Shown here: one piece after another, positions 27,701 to 39,960 of the stretch | How positions within the stretch are numbered: the first letter of the stretch is position 1 | Layout of the letters: the number at the start of each line of letters is the position of its first letter | Assembly (NCBI GenBank): GCA_012845835.1 | Contig: JABAKD010000006.1 | Location: 11,795,166 to 11,859,165, forward strand | Direction of reading: 5' to 3' | DNA from: Undaria pinnatifida | Taxonomy: Eukaryota > Sar > Phaeophyceae > Laminariales > Alariaceae | DNA: 64,000 nt | The notes under the pieces: model-generated | What the model was told of the DNA's origin: nothing | The model's database searches: none | What the model saw: the letters and a program-made list of their open reading frames with translations, nothing else | Made by a program: the position numbers and the translations under genes

Positions 27701-30700
27701 TACATTCAACTCCGCTCTCGTCTCCTCGGTCGCACACCAGCCCCTTGGCACTTGTTTGCGCCGAATAGGGCGCGCTATGTCGGCGGCGTTTGACAGTATC
27801 GTCTCGGTCAGTAATGAGGCCATGTCATCAACGCTTCCGGCATTAGTACCGGGTGTCGGAGAGGCAAGGTTGGCTGCTATCGCATTTTGCAAATTCATCC
27901 GTAGATGCGGGTCCGCCATTAATCTTTGTAGATCAATAGCTCGCTGGTTTTTGATAACTATCTTTGGACCATTTGGTGCGATGCGGCCTAAGAGGCGAAT
28001 ACTTGCTCGGCAACCGGTATACTCCGCATACTGTCCTTATTGGTTGTTCCCATCTGCACCAAGCGATTTCACAGGCACTATTTCGGGCAACCAGCACTAC
28101 TCAACCTGCGCTACAGAGGGACTACTCTGTAACACTAACCGGCATGAACACCAACTCGTATTACAGCTGTACCTGTTACATCAGACCACCACAAATGCTA
28201 GAGGGTGCTGTGCGCCTTTGCCAGCAGCTGGTACGTGTGCAACACTGGAGCACCTCGGTAGCAATGCAGCACTATTGTGGAAATGGCGAATAATATCCTT
28301 ACTATATAATACAGTGACGCAACGGTGATGATGCTGATGTCCAAAGGGGTTTCCACGACTTTGCCGGTGTTTTTTTTTTAGTATGCCCCGCTCGACGTCG
28401 GCTCTATCGTGTGGCACCGGACCGCTCGCGCCACCACAACCGTGCCACGGTCGCCCCACACATCAGCCCTCGGTGTCCCCGTCGAGAGAACGGGCGCCGA
28501 CGCCGAATTCGGGGAGCGGGGGGGGGGGGGGGGGGGAGCTTCCGAGGACGGCTCACTCTCTCCCCCGGGAAGGCACCGGAGAATCGTAAAAAGGTGGAAA
28601 TCCCAGCATGACGAGTACAAACGCATCTGTTTTCTACTGTCCGTACTGCTGTATTGCTGTAGCACATGGTGGTTGGGCTGGTCGGTGGGTGGTTGGGCGG
28701 GTGGGTGGGTCGTTTCGTACGTGGGTGAGTGTTTCCGTGCCTTTGGGAAGTGGCCCTGATTTTTTTCTTACAGTATTGTGTTTCTCTCCGCAATACCGGC
28801 CTGCTTCGGCGAACCAACGCATCCGTTTGTGGCTTGTACGTACTGCTGTGCTGCTAAGCACATGGTGGGTGGGTTGTTTGATGGGTGGATGGCTTAGTCG
28901 GTGCGTTGGTGGGTGGGTGGGTGGGTGGGTGTGTGGTTTGGTACGCAGGTGAGTGTTCTCGTGCCTATGGGAGTTGGTCCTGTTATTTTGTTTGGTACAG
29001 CAGTGATTGTTTTCTCCACTACGAGTATACCGGCCGGCTCTGGCACACTTCGAGAGTACCAGCAGTACCGTACACCAGGTAGCACGCAACGTAGCACACG
29101 CCCTCGGATTGGTGTGTAAGCTGATTTGCTCGACAACGGGGAGGGTGCAAACGGCGAGCGACGCGTCCATGGAAACATCTTAATGAGAGCTTTCCACAGC
29201 CACATTTTTGTCGTGTGCCCTCGTTGCTTTCGAAGTAGTCGGTGTAAGAAAATCGTCCCATGGGGTCCTATCTCGCGTGTTATACAGGAGTAAAAGGTCC
29301 AAATTAGGGCTTGCACTAACCTGAAACATGTAGTTTCTTAACTCATAGAGTTAACTTGCTACACCTGTACCCCCCGGATAGTTTCCTGTGGATATGCTTG
29401 CAGGTTTACAGGCTTAGTCTGCAAAGCCAGTCTAGTCTAAAGGTTTACCGTAGTCCACAGGCTTCCAGGCTTAGACTGCAGGCTAGACCTGTGTTATAGG
29501 AGAGAGGGCGTCCACTGACCTGGAATATGTAGTTGTTTAACTCCGGATGTCGGCTCATCCACACGGGCACACCATACTTCCGTCGACGTTCGAAGATATC
29601 TTTCCAGCGGCAAAACAACAAAAGGGCAGGGCGGTGTTAAAAGGCAAAATAGGGCACGTTATCGTTCATTCGACACCATGGCAGAGGGTCGCTGTATGCA
29701 ATACGAAGAACAAACCCAAACTCCCCAATCCAATCAACCACTGTCTAGGTCTAGTGCTGTTCGTCTCGTCCACAGTGTGCGTCAACCATAGTGTCGAATA
29801 AGCGGTAAGCCGTAATGGCCTACTGAGGTAGAACCCCTCAGTAGCCCGTTCACAACACCAGTACTACTATTGCAAACATAGTATATGTAATATGTGTAGT
29901 CTGCCCCCAAGCACAAGGGTGCAGTTCTAAAATGGATGTCAATGCGTTGCTATTTACGAAACCCTTTTGGGAACTTGAGACGGAAAACTGTCGAAAACAA
30001 GTCGCGACAAAATTATCACGAATCACCACACGAAGCAGCCCGGGTGTGTGGGGTAATATTAGGGCTGTGTCCGAACTGCAACCTGTGGTGCAGTGGAGAT
30101 GTTAGAGATGTTGAGATTTCGACACGCGCGCATCATAATGATAAATTCACTGCTCACTGGTGCACTTGCCTGTTATTCACTATTGATAGACGGTTGATAA
30201 GACACAAAACCGCGTGTCTCGTGTTTACGTCCCTGTACCTGGGTCCCAAAGTCCCCAAAGGGCATATAGCGTATACCCGTATCGTAGTACACTAGTATAG
30301 TAGTACAGTAGTACAGAAGTATAGTATACTAGTATAGAATATAGTATATAGGATATAGTATATAGGATATAGGATATAGTATATAGGATATAGTAAGGGT
30401 CCCCCAGTGCGGCGGTGGCATGGTATACACTAGTGCTATAGAGAGCAATATGACCGCCTTGTAGAGGCTTATTCGTTACAGGATATGAGTACTGTACTTG
30501 TTGCAGTGAAATTCTCCAGTCGCGCCGAACGATTTTGATCGCCGTATATCGGGATACCGCCTTATATCGGGATACCGCCTTATATCGGCAAGCCGCCTTA
30601 TATCGGCATATCGCCTTATTGGGAGAGCCCTCGTATTGCTGCTGTATACGAGAAACTAGGTACGTACCAGGTACTAAATAACCCCTTTGGAGCTTCCGAG

Positions 30701-33700
30701 GGAAAATACGTCTACATGTCAACATGTTGGTATGGCTGTTTATCTCGATTAAAGCATCGGCCTCACGCAGCATTTATTAGCTAAACGGGTAGGGTGCGTA
30801 TGATGGGGGGATGGGGGATGTGTCGGAAGTGCAATGCCGGCGCCTGTAAGGCACACGCACAGCATGATGTTACTACAACAGCACGCTAGTTAGTACAATA
30901 GCACGCTCTTCCTGGACGGTTGATAAGACCGCCCTTATTGTTTTCAAGTCGCTACAAGGCTGTCCTTCGGGGTCGTCACAGTGAGGGTGACACGCAAAAA
31001 AAATATGGGTTGCCTTGGTAGCAGCAGAGCACAAATTGAATGCAGACCCTCCCCCCCCGCCCCCCCCCCCCGCGCCCCCCGTATTCCCCCCCCCCCTCCC
31101 TCTTGTTCAAACACCCCACCTAAAATCATAATATGCCAGAGCAAATGAACACTACCGGGCAGTTGATATCACCTCATTATATTTCTAGCCATCCATGCCG
31201 TAGCTCCAATTAATTCCCCTCCCCCTCCCCCCCCCCCCCCCCCCAAACGCCCCCTTCTTCCCCACCACCCGCACCATCGCCTAGATCTAGCACCACGTGT
31301 ATAGCAATTCCCTGCATCTATGCGACCTAAAGCTGTTGCAAATCCCCTCCCCCCCCCCCTCCCCCAACCCCCCCCCCACCCCTTCTAACAACCCGCCCTC
31401 TCCTCACTGGTTGTATGACTTACAGAATGCACTCGACAGACTGAAGGATTTCCTTCCACAGCTGTCAGATTTTGTCCCCCTCAAAAACGGATTTTAAAGT
31501 TTCCGCGCACAGACTGAGTAACATCACCCTGTTGACCCTGGCACAAGCTACACTGTAGTTCCAAGGGGAGTCGCCGACCTATATATCCTTAATGAGGACA
31601 CACACCCAGTAATTCGCGCGATCGGAGTATCACACACAGCTTGCAAAGATGAGTTTCGACGAAAGCGTCGATGTCACAGCTGGAGTGTATTTTTATTTTT
31701 ACAATATAATGCAGAGCAGCAGCAGCAACAACGACTGCAACTACTAAACTGTATGCTTGAGCAAAACCGTGAAGGCCAGCTCAGCAGGTTGTAGTGATGA
31801 TTGTCTTAACCCTATTAGCACCGCACCCACGTTCTTGGGGCCAAATTAATTGGAATTATTCTGGTGCCGGTATACTTATGGGAGTTCCAATTGAAAACTG
31901 GGACAGAACAGATTTTGTGGGTTGTAGCTTGTGTCGACCATGCATGCATTTTAGTGTTTTCTTGCTGACATGTTGTAGGCTCCTTCGCGTGGGTTACTAT
32001 TCTACCATGGTATTTGGTTACTGACGAGATGTAAGAGGCGAGCGGCGGGCTTTATGTCCCTTACAGCCACCATCCCTTCAACCTCTTCAGAACTGAACCC
32101 ACGATTTTCGGGCCAAAGTTACTTGATGCTAGTGTGGGGTCAATTAGGTGCTAGTAAATCCTTTAACGGGCACATCATCACATCATACCATATTGTCGGT
32201 ACGAAGAAATATCACAAAACAATCAGTAGTTACCTGTGCAAAACTCCAAATGCTCAAAACTCGTAGCTACTCGTACGTGGTTGTATATATTTGGCGTGAC
32301 AACCATCCAGAAAACAACTGGCAGATGCCACGCATAACGTCACCAGAAATCAGAGACAGGGGAGAGCTAACAACGTCGGCGGAAGCTGCAGTATCAGCAG
32401 CAGCGGCAGCAGCACGAGGGTTCATGTACGTATCTGTATGATCGAAAAAAACAAAAAAAAACACACAAAAATCCAGTAATTATGCATACCTAACTAAAAA
32501 AACTTCAAATTCTTAACTACTCGTACGAAATTTTAAGTTCGCGCAACAACCATTTCCCTAAACAAATCCTGGTAGATGCCGAGCAACAACACCAGGTATT
32601 AGGGAGAGAGCGGTCAGTGGGTATGTAACAACGACAGCAGCACAGCAGTATCAGCAGCGACAGCAGCAGCAGTATCAGCCGCTGCAGCAGGTTCTTTATA
32701 TGAATCTGCTTCAAATACGTGAGCTATCAAGTGGTGGATACTCATCCTTGCAAGCTGCGCGATACTTGGGCCGGTGACTCTGGTGTGCCGGTCTGCATTT
32801 CTTGCTTGCTGACGAGGTGCGAGGTGTGAGGTTCGAGGTGGTGCGAGGTGGGACGGGCGGGCGTTTTCTTGTCGGTTGTTTGGTGTGAATGTAATGCGGG
32901 CTGATGACGCAAGACATATGGGTTTGTGCCTCCGGCGTCCAGTACATCAGCCGTATAGCAGAGCAGCAAAGAGCAGCGGCATCTTCCTGGCGTAGTCTAA
33001 ACTAAAGAAAGTGCAGGTAGTATTATTAATGTAAATATTTAACGACTAAAACCAAACGCTGACGGTACCTGGTACCGAACAGCAATGAGGAAACATATAA
33101 TTATGTACGCGGTATACTCTGTGCGCCCGAAAACGGTACGTCGGACTAAAAGAACCCGCAAAAATGCAAGGAAAAAACAGCAGCTCGGGTGTTCCAACCA
33201 ACCACAGCAAGCGGCAGGTGAGGGTCTAGCCGCGTCCTGCCCTGATGGTGGCGAGAGGCTGGCCCCAAGGGGAGGGCGACTAGACCCCAGCAGCAGCAGC
33301 GGGGGTACCTACTGTACGAGGTCGGAGACAGATGTGAACGCGGGGCCTGAAGCGCGCTCTCCAAGTTAGCGAAAGCTAAACAAAAATAGAGACTCGTACC
33401 TGGTACCAAGACATAGAAATGCTCTTAGAAATCTACGTACCAGGCAAGCAACTTGGCTAGTCGTAGTGGCCACTCTACACGAAACATCACCTATGTTTCC
33501 AAGCTTTCCCTTGAGGATGTGATAGGATGTGATAGGATGTGGTTGGCTTGAAATCGCGGGGGTGTCTTAAGTTTACAAAGAGGGGACAAATTCTTGAAAA
33601 AAAAAGAAAAAAAAGCCGACGCGCAAGTATCCCGGCAAGTAACACCAACCACCCCAGACCAGTGTATAGCTTGTGTCTATAGATATACCTACAAATATCT

Positions 33701-36700
33701 CGGCAAGTAATTCGTATTAGCAACGCTTGATTGTAATGCCTTGCCTCGCTCCAGCGCTCCCACCCAGCACGCCTGCCTAAACCCTCCTCTCCGAAAATCT
33801 TCCCGGCGGCTTTCTTTGCGTTCCTTGCTTTCTACGCTTTCTTCGTATTCTTCGGGGGCGCCCCACCACTAAATTAAAGGCAAAGTCTCCAGCACTGATT
33901 CGAGGAAAATATTCCGACACAAATTTCAAGATATTATTCTACATTAAATATCAAGGTATATATGTCCCCGTCAAAGGGTCTATAGTTTCCGCGCACAGAT
34001 TGAGTTGCCCCCGACGACCCCCCCCCCCCCCCCTGCTCCCTCTTTTTCGCTCCCGGTCCCCAGTTCCGCCCTCCCCTCACCGGTTATACGACTTACAAGA
34101 TATACGTGATAAACTGATGCATTTCCTGCCACAGTTGTCAGACTTTGTCCCCCTCAAAAACGGATCATATAGTTTCCGCGCACAGATTGATTAACATCAC
34201 CCTGTTGACCCTGGCACAAGCTACATTGTACGAGCTGGGCCGGCCAAGAGGGTGGGGAGTGTGTTCAACCGAGGCTGCACAGCCCAATTGATGATCGTTT
34301 TTCACAAAAAATTGACAACCTGTTCCACAGACATATACGACCATGATAGCTATGGTTCTTTTTTTTGTTTGTGTTCTTTTGGCCGAGTTATGCCCAATGA
34401 AGGATTTTCGAGATTTGGATTATTCGTGAAAAAATGATAAAGAAAGAAGAAAAAAGAAAAAGAACTACAGGCATTATCTTTATATGCGTCTTGCGGACCA
34501 CTTGTCAAAATTTCATCAAAAACACATGTGATTTGCGCTGTGTATGCGCAAATCGCTGTACGCACCAGTTTCGCTCAAATCTGCCCAAGATCTCGTCCGA
34601 TATTTCCTGTTTTTGTTGAAGACAGAATACCGACCAAATCCAACCAAAAGACACTCGAAAGCAACCGTGTTTGCCGAGCGAGACACAATCATGAAATAAA
34701 TGCGTTCAGAGAGCGCAGTGGACGTATTATGTATGTACGTACGAGTTCGTATATTGTACGTAGCCAGACATTGTCAGGCATGTCATGTATCATACGAGTA
34801 CACTCCTGTAGAGGAAAAACACAAAGTTTACGTTCAACAAAAGATGCAACAGAAGCTATCAATTTTCACCCAGAGAGTTCGTATCGACAGGCACCACTTT
34901 CCGGTGCTCGTATCTTCGAATACTCTAGGTACAGAGGTTCGCAGCCATCGCTGCTTGGTTGGCGCGCTTGGTGGCATGTTGTGTGTGAGGCAGCACCAGT
35001 ATGACCATGTGGCGACAGCGAAGCAAACCCAAATTTTAAAATTGCGCCGCAAAAAAAAAAAAAAAAAACGGTTTCACCTTCACTGAATCCAGTACGGTAT
35101 GGTGCCGTGAAGTTTCTAAACGCTGGAAGCTTCTCTGTAGCAAATACACGTCGTTGTGCATACGCGCGTTGATTGGCCGATTCCAACAATGTTTTCAGTA
35201 ACATTGAGCTCCCAGTGGTTCGAATTTTATGGCTGAAACACGGAATGTTAGTTTGACAGCCGGCCCAACTCGTAGTTCCAAGGGGAGTCGCCGACCTGAT
35301 CACGAAGTTTGATGTCAAGCTCACGTCTGGTACTTTTAGCCTCCATCAACAGAGCAAAAAGACGCTTGCTCCCAGCCTCGGCTCTCAATAAGCGTGTTGG
35401 CGGCGAACTCCATCTGTGCATTACTCTGCGTGGGCTTTGCGTCGCGTGCGGGTCTCACGACAAGACTGGTATATATCCTTATTTCCTTTATCTTCTTATC
35501 CTTCCGGGGACGGGTCAACGCTGTCTATGACGGGTGACACCGCTCGCGACCCGGGATCGTGTATTGCCTGACCGGTGACGTGTCCTCTCGCGCATGCGTG
35601 TACGAGATCTACGATAGGTATCTACGACCCTGTCTTCCACATTTTATTTGTTTCTTTTTTCCAATAGACTTGCGTCTGTCGTGCGTATGCGTAGTGATAG
35701 GTACAACATGCAATATATACGTGGTACGAGTAATCTTTCTTGGGTGGCAAGCGGTATAGTCGGTTTTTCCAGGCGCGAGTAGTGAGACGTATGCACCAGT
35801 ATGAACCTGGCACATCGTAGGCTGACTCCGATTTCACTTTTTTTATGTTTCTGGTGGAGGCATGAATTGCGTCAGCTGTGATATATGCGTGTACCACCTT
35901 TGGTTTGTTTGTGTTTTTTCCCTGGGGCATTCCTCAGCTCCAGAGTGACTGGAGCCTGTCCTGTAACCACGGACGTGATTATGCGAGTTAATTTGAGAAC
36001 AACAGCAACAACAACAATCCTTAATGAGGACACACACCCCGTAATACGCGCGATCGGAGTATCACACACAGCTTGATGAGTTTCGACGAAATCTTTGATT
36101 TAATAGCTGGAGCGTATTTTTATCATATATAAGATATCGAAAAGTCGAAAAACGTAAACAAAATAGATCTTCAAAACTCGAGTCAGAATAAAAAAAGAGT
36201 AAAAAAATTAGCAAGATGGTCGTTCACAAACAAAATTGCACGCTAAAGTTCTGTGGGGTTTGTGGATTCCAGGTAAGGGTAAGGGTATGGGGGTCTTACA
36301 GGACTTCCAGAAGTGTCGGGTACGGGCATGGAAGTGTTACAGAACTTCCAAAAGTTCCGGGTATTGTGGCAAAGGCATACATAACTTACAGAAGCTTTGG
36401 GCGGGTACAAAACATGCTGTACCCGTACCTCGGGTAGTTTGGTACGGGTCTTACAGAACTCACAAAATTTCCGGGTACGGGTATGAAAGTTTTACACAAC
36501 TTCCAGAAGTTCCGGGTACGGGTACGAAAGTGTTACAACACTTCCAGAACTTTCGGGTATTGTGGCACGGGCGTACAGAACTTCCAGAAGTTCCGAGCAG
36601 GTATAAACATACTGTACCCGTACCACGGGTCTTTGTGGCACCGGCGTACAGAACTTCCAGAAGTTCCGGGTACGGGTATGAGTATCCTACAGAAGTTACA

Positions 36701-39700
36701 GAAGTTCTTTGTAGGGTATGGTTTTGCGTGAACCCTACAGACAGAACGAAAATAGAAAGTTCGGGTACGGGAATGAATCTCGTACAGAACTCACAGACGT
36801 TCCGGGTACGGGTAGGGTTGTACAGAACTCACAAAAGTCCCGGGTACGGGTAATTCCCGGGTAAATACCCGCCTTAAAAGGGGCGGAAAAACAACAAATT
36901 GACTGGTCAAAAAAAGACACAATTAATTGTCAACGCATTTCCAATTACTGCGATTTGCATACTGCATACACTGAAGCACTCTTAGGAAATAACACATACG
37001 ACTACTACTTACTACTGTTCTTCTGTAACACAGATGATACCATAGCGTACCCCGGCTGTGGCGCCTAAGAAAAAAATAATGGCGGTTGCAAGCCCAACTT
37101 TTCCACCAGCTCGATAAGCCAAGTGCCTCGACAAAGAATAAGCCAAGCCACCGGAAACACAGAGAATAGTTCAAGATTTCGATGATGATATGATAGCGAG
37201 ATCTACATTATTCCGATCGGAAAAAAAACATTGACAATACGCAATACCAGTACGTGGTTTCCCGACAGGAGGAAAACAAAGCGTTGATTCAAACAAATCG
37301 AATCGAGTTCAATTCGATTCATAAAAAGAATATTTTCGCTTCAAAAGCGTCCTTCGTTAATACGTTAATACTTGCTCTTAGAAATGGAAGAAACATCAGC
37401 AACAGGTAGCTCTTCTTGTATGATACGTACTGCTTGCCGTGTTCGGTGTTCGGTTTGTGGGACTGACAAAACATTACTTACTAATTAATGTACAATAAAC
37501 TTTTTGGATTAGACCTGAATGGATACAGAGCTCCCCGGGTATTGTAACGAAGGTATACCCGTACCCCGGGTATTGTGCCACGGTCTTACAGGAGTCACAG
37601 AATTTCCGGGTAAGGGTATGAGGGTCCTACAGAACTTCCAAAAGTTCCCGGTACGGGTACGGATGTCTTGCAGAATTTCCAGAACTTCCGGGTATTGTGG
37701 CACAGGCGTACAGAACTCACAGAAGTTCCGAGCGGGTACAAAACGTGCTGTACCCACACCCCGGGTCTTGTGGCCACGGGCGCACAAAACTTCCAAAAGT
37801 TTCGGGTACAGGTATGAATGTCGTACAGAACTTCTAGAAGTTTCGGGTACGGGTATGAATGCGCTACAGAACTTACAGAAGTTCTTTCCAGGGTAATACC
37901 CGGGGTAATACCCGCCGGGTACGGTTTGTACGTACCCCACAGAACACAACCTTGAAAAATTCAACCAAGCAAGTACCAATAAACAAAATCAAATACAAAA
38001 AGATTCTCCGAATACGTACGAAATACGTGCACGTTTATTTTGCAGGCACCATATCATATGACAAGTTGTTCGTAGACTCCAAGCAATTTGCACCTGAATC
38101 TTTTGCTCAAATTACAACAAAAACACACGCACCCGCACCTATTAGAGCTACAGCTAGGTAGTAGGTTGGTGCCGTCGAGCACGTATCACAAGGACAGAAC
38201 GTCACAGCACGGCGCACTTAGCCCTGAAAGCCTCCCGTCATGTACTGTACCAGTATGTACGTGGGTACTTCTGTGTATTCGTTTTTTGCTTTCTTCATTG
38301 AGTGCCCTCTCTATCCTCATGTTTTGTTTTTGCAAATTACATCCGTCCCGCCGATCAAAACATGACATCGCCAGCAAGCACACAGCACAGCACAGGGCAT
38401 CAGCTCTGCACAAGCTCTTGGATTTATGAAGTCGCTAGTGGCACCAAATCATGCACCTCTTCTTTCTACCCCCTTCACATTTTGTTGTTTTCTTCCTTGC
38501 GCGAGCGTAGCGGGTGGCGTCAGCCGCCCGCGACGCTGAGCCCTTGTACGTTCGTACCAGGGTCAACTGTCCTAAAAGCCTGCTGGTACCGGTACAGCAG
38601 TACGAACCTTGTACGCTTGTTCGAGATTAATACTCCTTCGTTCCCCTTGCCGCCTCGGTAAGGCATGCTGCGAGGCATGTCCTAGCAGGCTTGTAGCGAG
38701 TGGGGGGGGTCTTTCTGGCGGGTGTAAGGCCAGACTCACCCTCAAGGAGTGATAGCTTCTTGCTGCTGCGTGTGACCGCGAGGCTTAGGCGTGGCGGTAG
38801 AGTTGGGTCGTACGTGGTGCGTTAGGCATGGTCACCTACGATTCGCGCGTATTTTTAGGCAGCAGCGGCGGAGCAGCAATGCTTAATAGGGATGCTCGTG
38901 CGCGGAGGCAGGCGCCACCACGAGCCACACTACGGCGCAGTCTTGGTTTGAGTGGAGGGAACTGCGCCGGCAAAAGGCTGGATTCGACGACGGAGGAGGA
39001 GGGCGACTGAGCGTCGACGGGCGGGGAAGAGACGGATTGAACTCTCCCTGAACGAGAACTTTTGTTTTTCAGATCAGCACCGCAAGCTGCGAGGAGAAAT
39101 TTTGTTTTTTGGGACGGGGGAGAAGGGGAACCGATTGGAATTGAGCGTCAACGAGAGCAAGTGCGAATGAGCGGGCCGAGTGAGCTAAGGCGAGGAGGCG
39201 GCCATGGAGAACCACAGCAGGAGGATGGCACACGGAGGCCCACGACCCGCACGCGCACCCTCATCACAAGAGCAGCGATCGTCTTTTTTTAGGGTTTTTT
39301 TACGAGGCAGTAGTACAACATGTTACTTACGTCACCGGTTTTTGTAGAGGTGGTAGAGTTGTATACCCTTCATGAGGGACGACCCCCCGCAATTTTTAAT
39401 TTCCAGGCACAGGCGTCGTAGCTGCGCTGCAACCTGTCAGATAACCCGGGAAGACGGGGCGATCAATGATATTTGTTTGGTGGTTTTTGGTTCGATTGCT
39501 TTTTTTTCACTGCATGCCCGCGGGTCGTCATTCTAACAGCACTCCAGACAGCAGGCGCGTTCGTCTGTGCTCACGATTACCGTACGGTTCGTACGGTGCA
39601 GGCAGCCCAATCGCTGTAGTTTGTAGCCGCGAGTTGGTTAGTTGTGGGAACGGGGGAACTCTATGCCGTAGTTGAGTGGATACCCGCGGCCATGTGAGTT

Positions 39701-39878
39701 CAGTTTGCACATTGGATCATTTCACTTGTGCGCCTTCTTCGTATCGTGCGTTCTTAGGCGGGAAAGCGTAGTATTTCCCGGACGAATTTTGATTTCACTT
39801 GGTTTTTCGGATCTTCCTAGGGCTCCAGCACCTTTGTGTGACCACGGACGCTAGATGTTTGACAAGAGTTAACGTGAG

Positions 39879-39960
<82 letters not shown>

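Larger units (their letters stand above)
33975..36120 (+). repeat. Dispersed repeat family D, copy interrupted by two insertions
   Basis: Segments 33,982-34,230, 35,275-35,296 and 36,017-36,120 together correspond to 31,385-31,710. The block ATAGTTTCCGCGCACAGATTGA occurs twice here (33,984 and 34,167), so the family itself may have a unit of about 185 bp. A conserved short frame again reads [13 protein letters not shown]. Confidence 0.8.

Noticed and set aside
29936-30295. Plus-strand frame of 119 codons
   Set aside because: No domain, no good splice context, and it lies in a repeat-rich intron. Composition is not convincingly coding.
36236-36853. 205-codon frame in the GGGTACGGGTATG array
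   Set aside because: Open frame by repetition of a unit lacking stops; low-complexity minisatellite.
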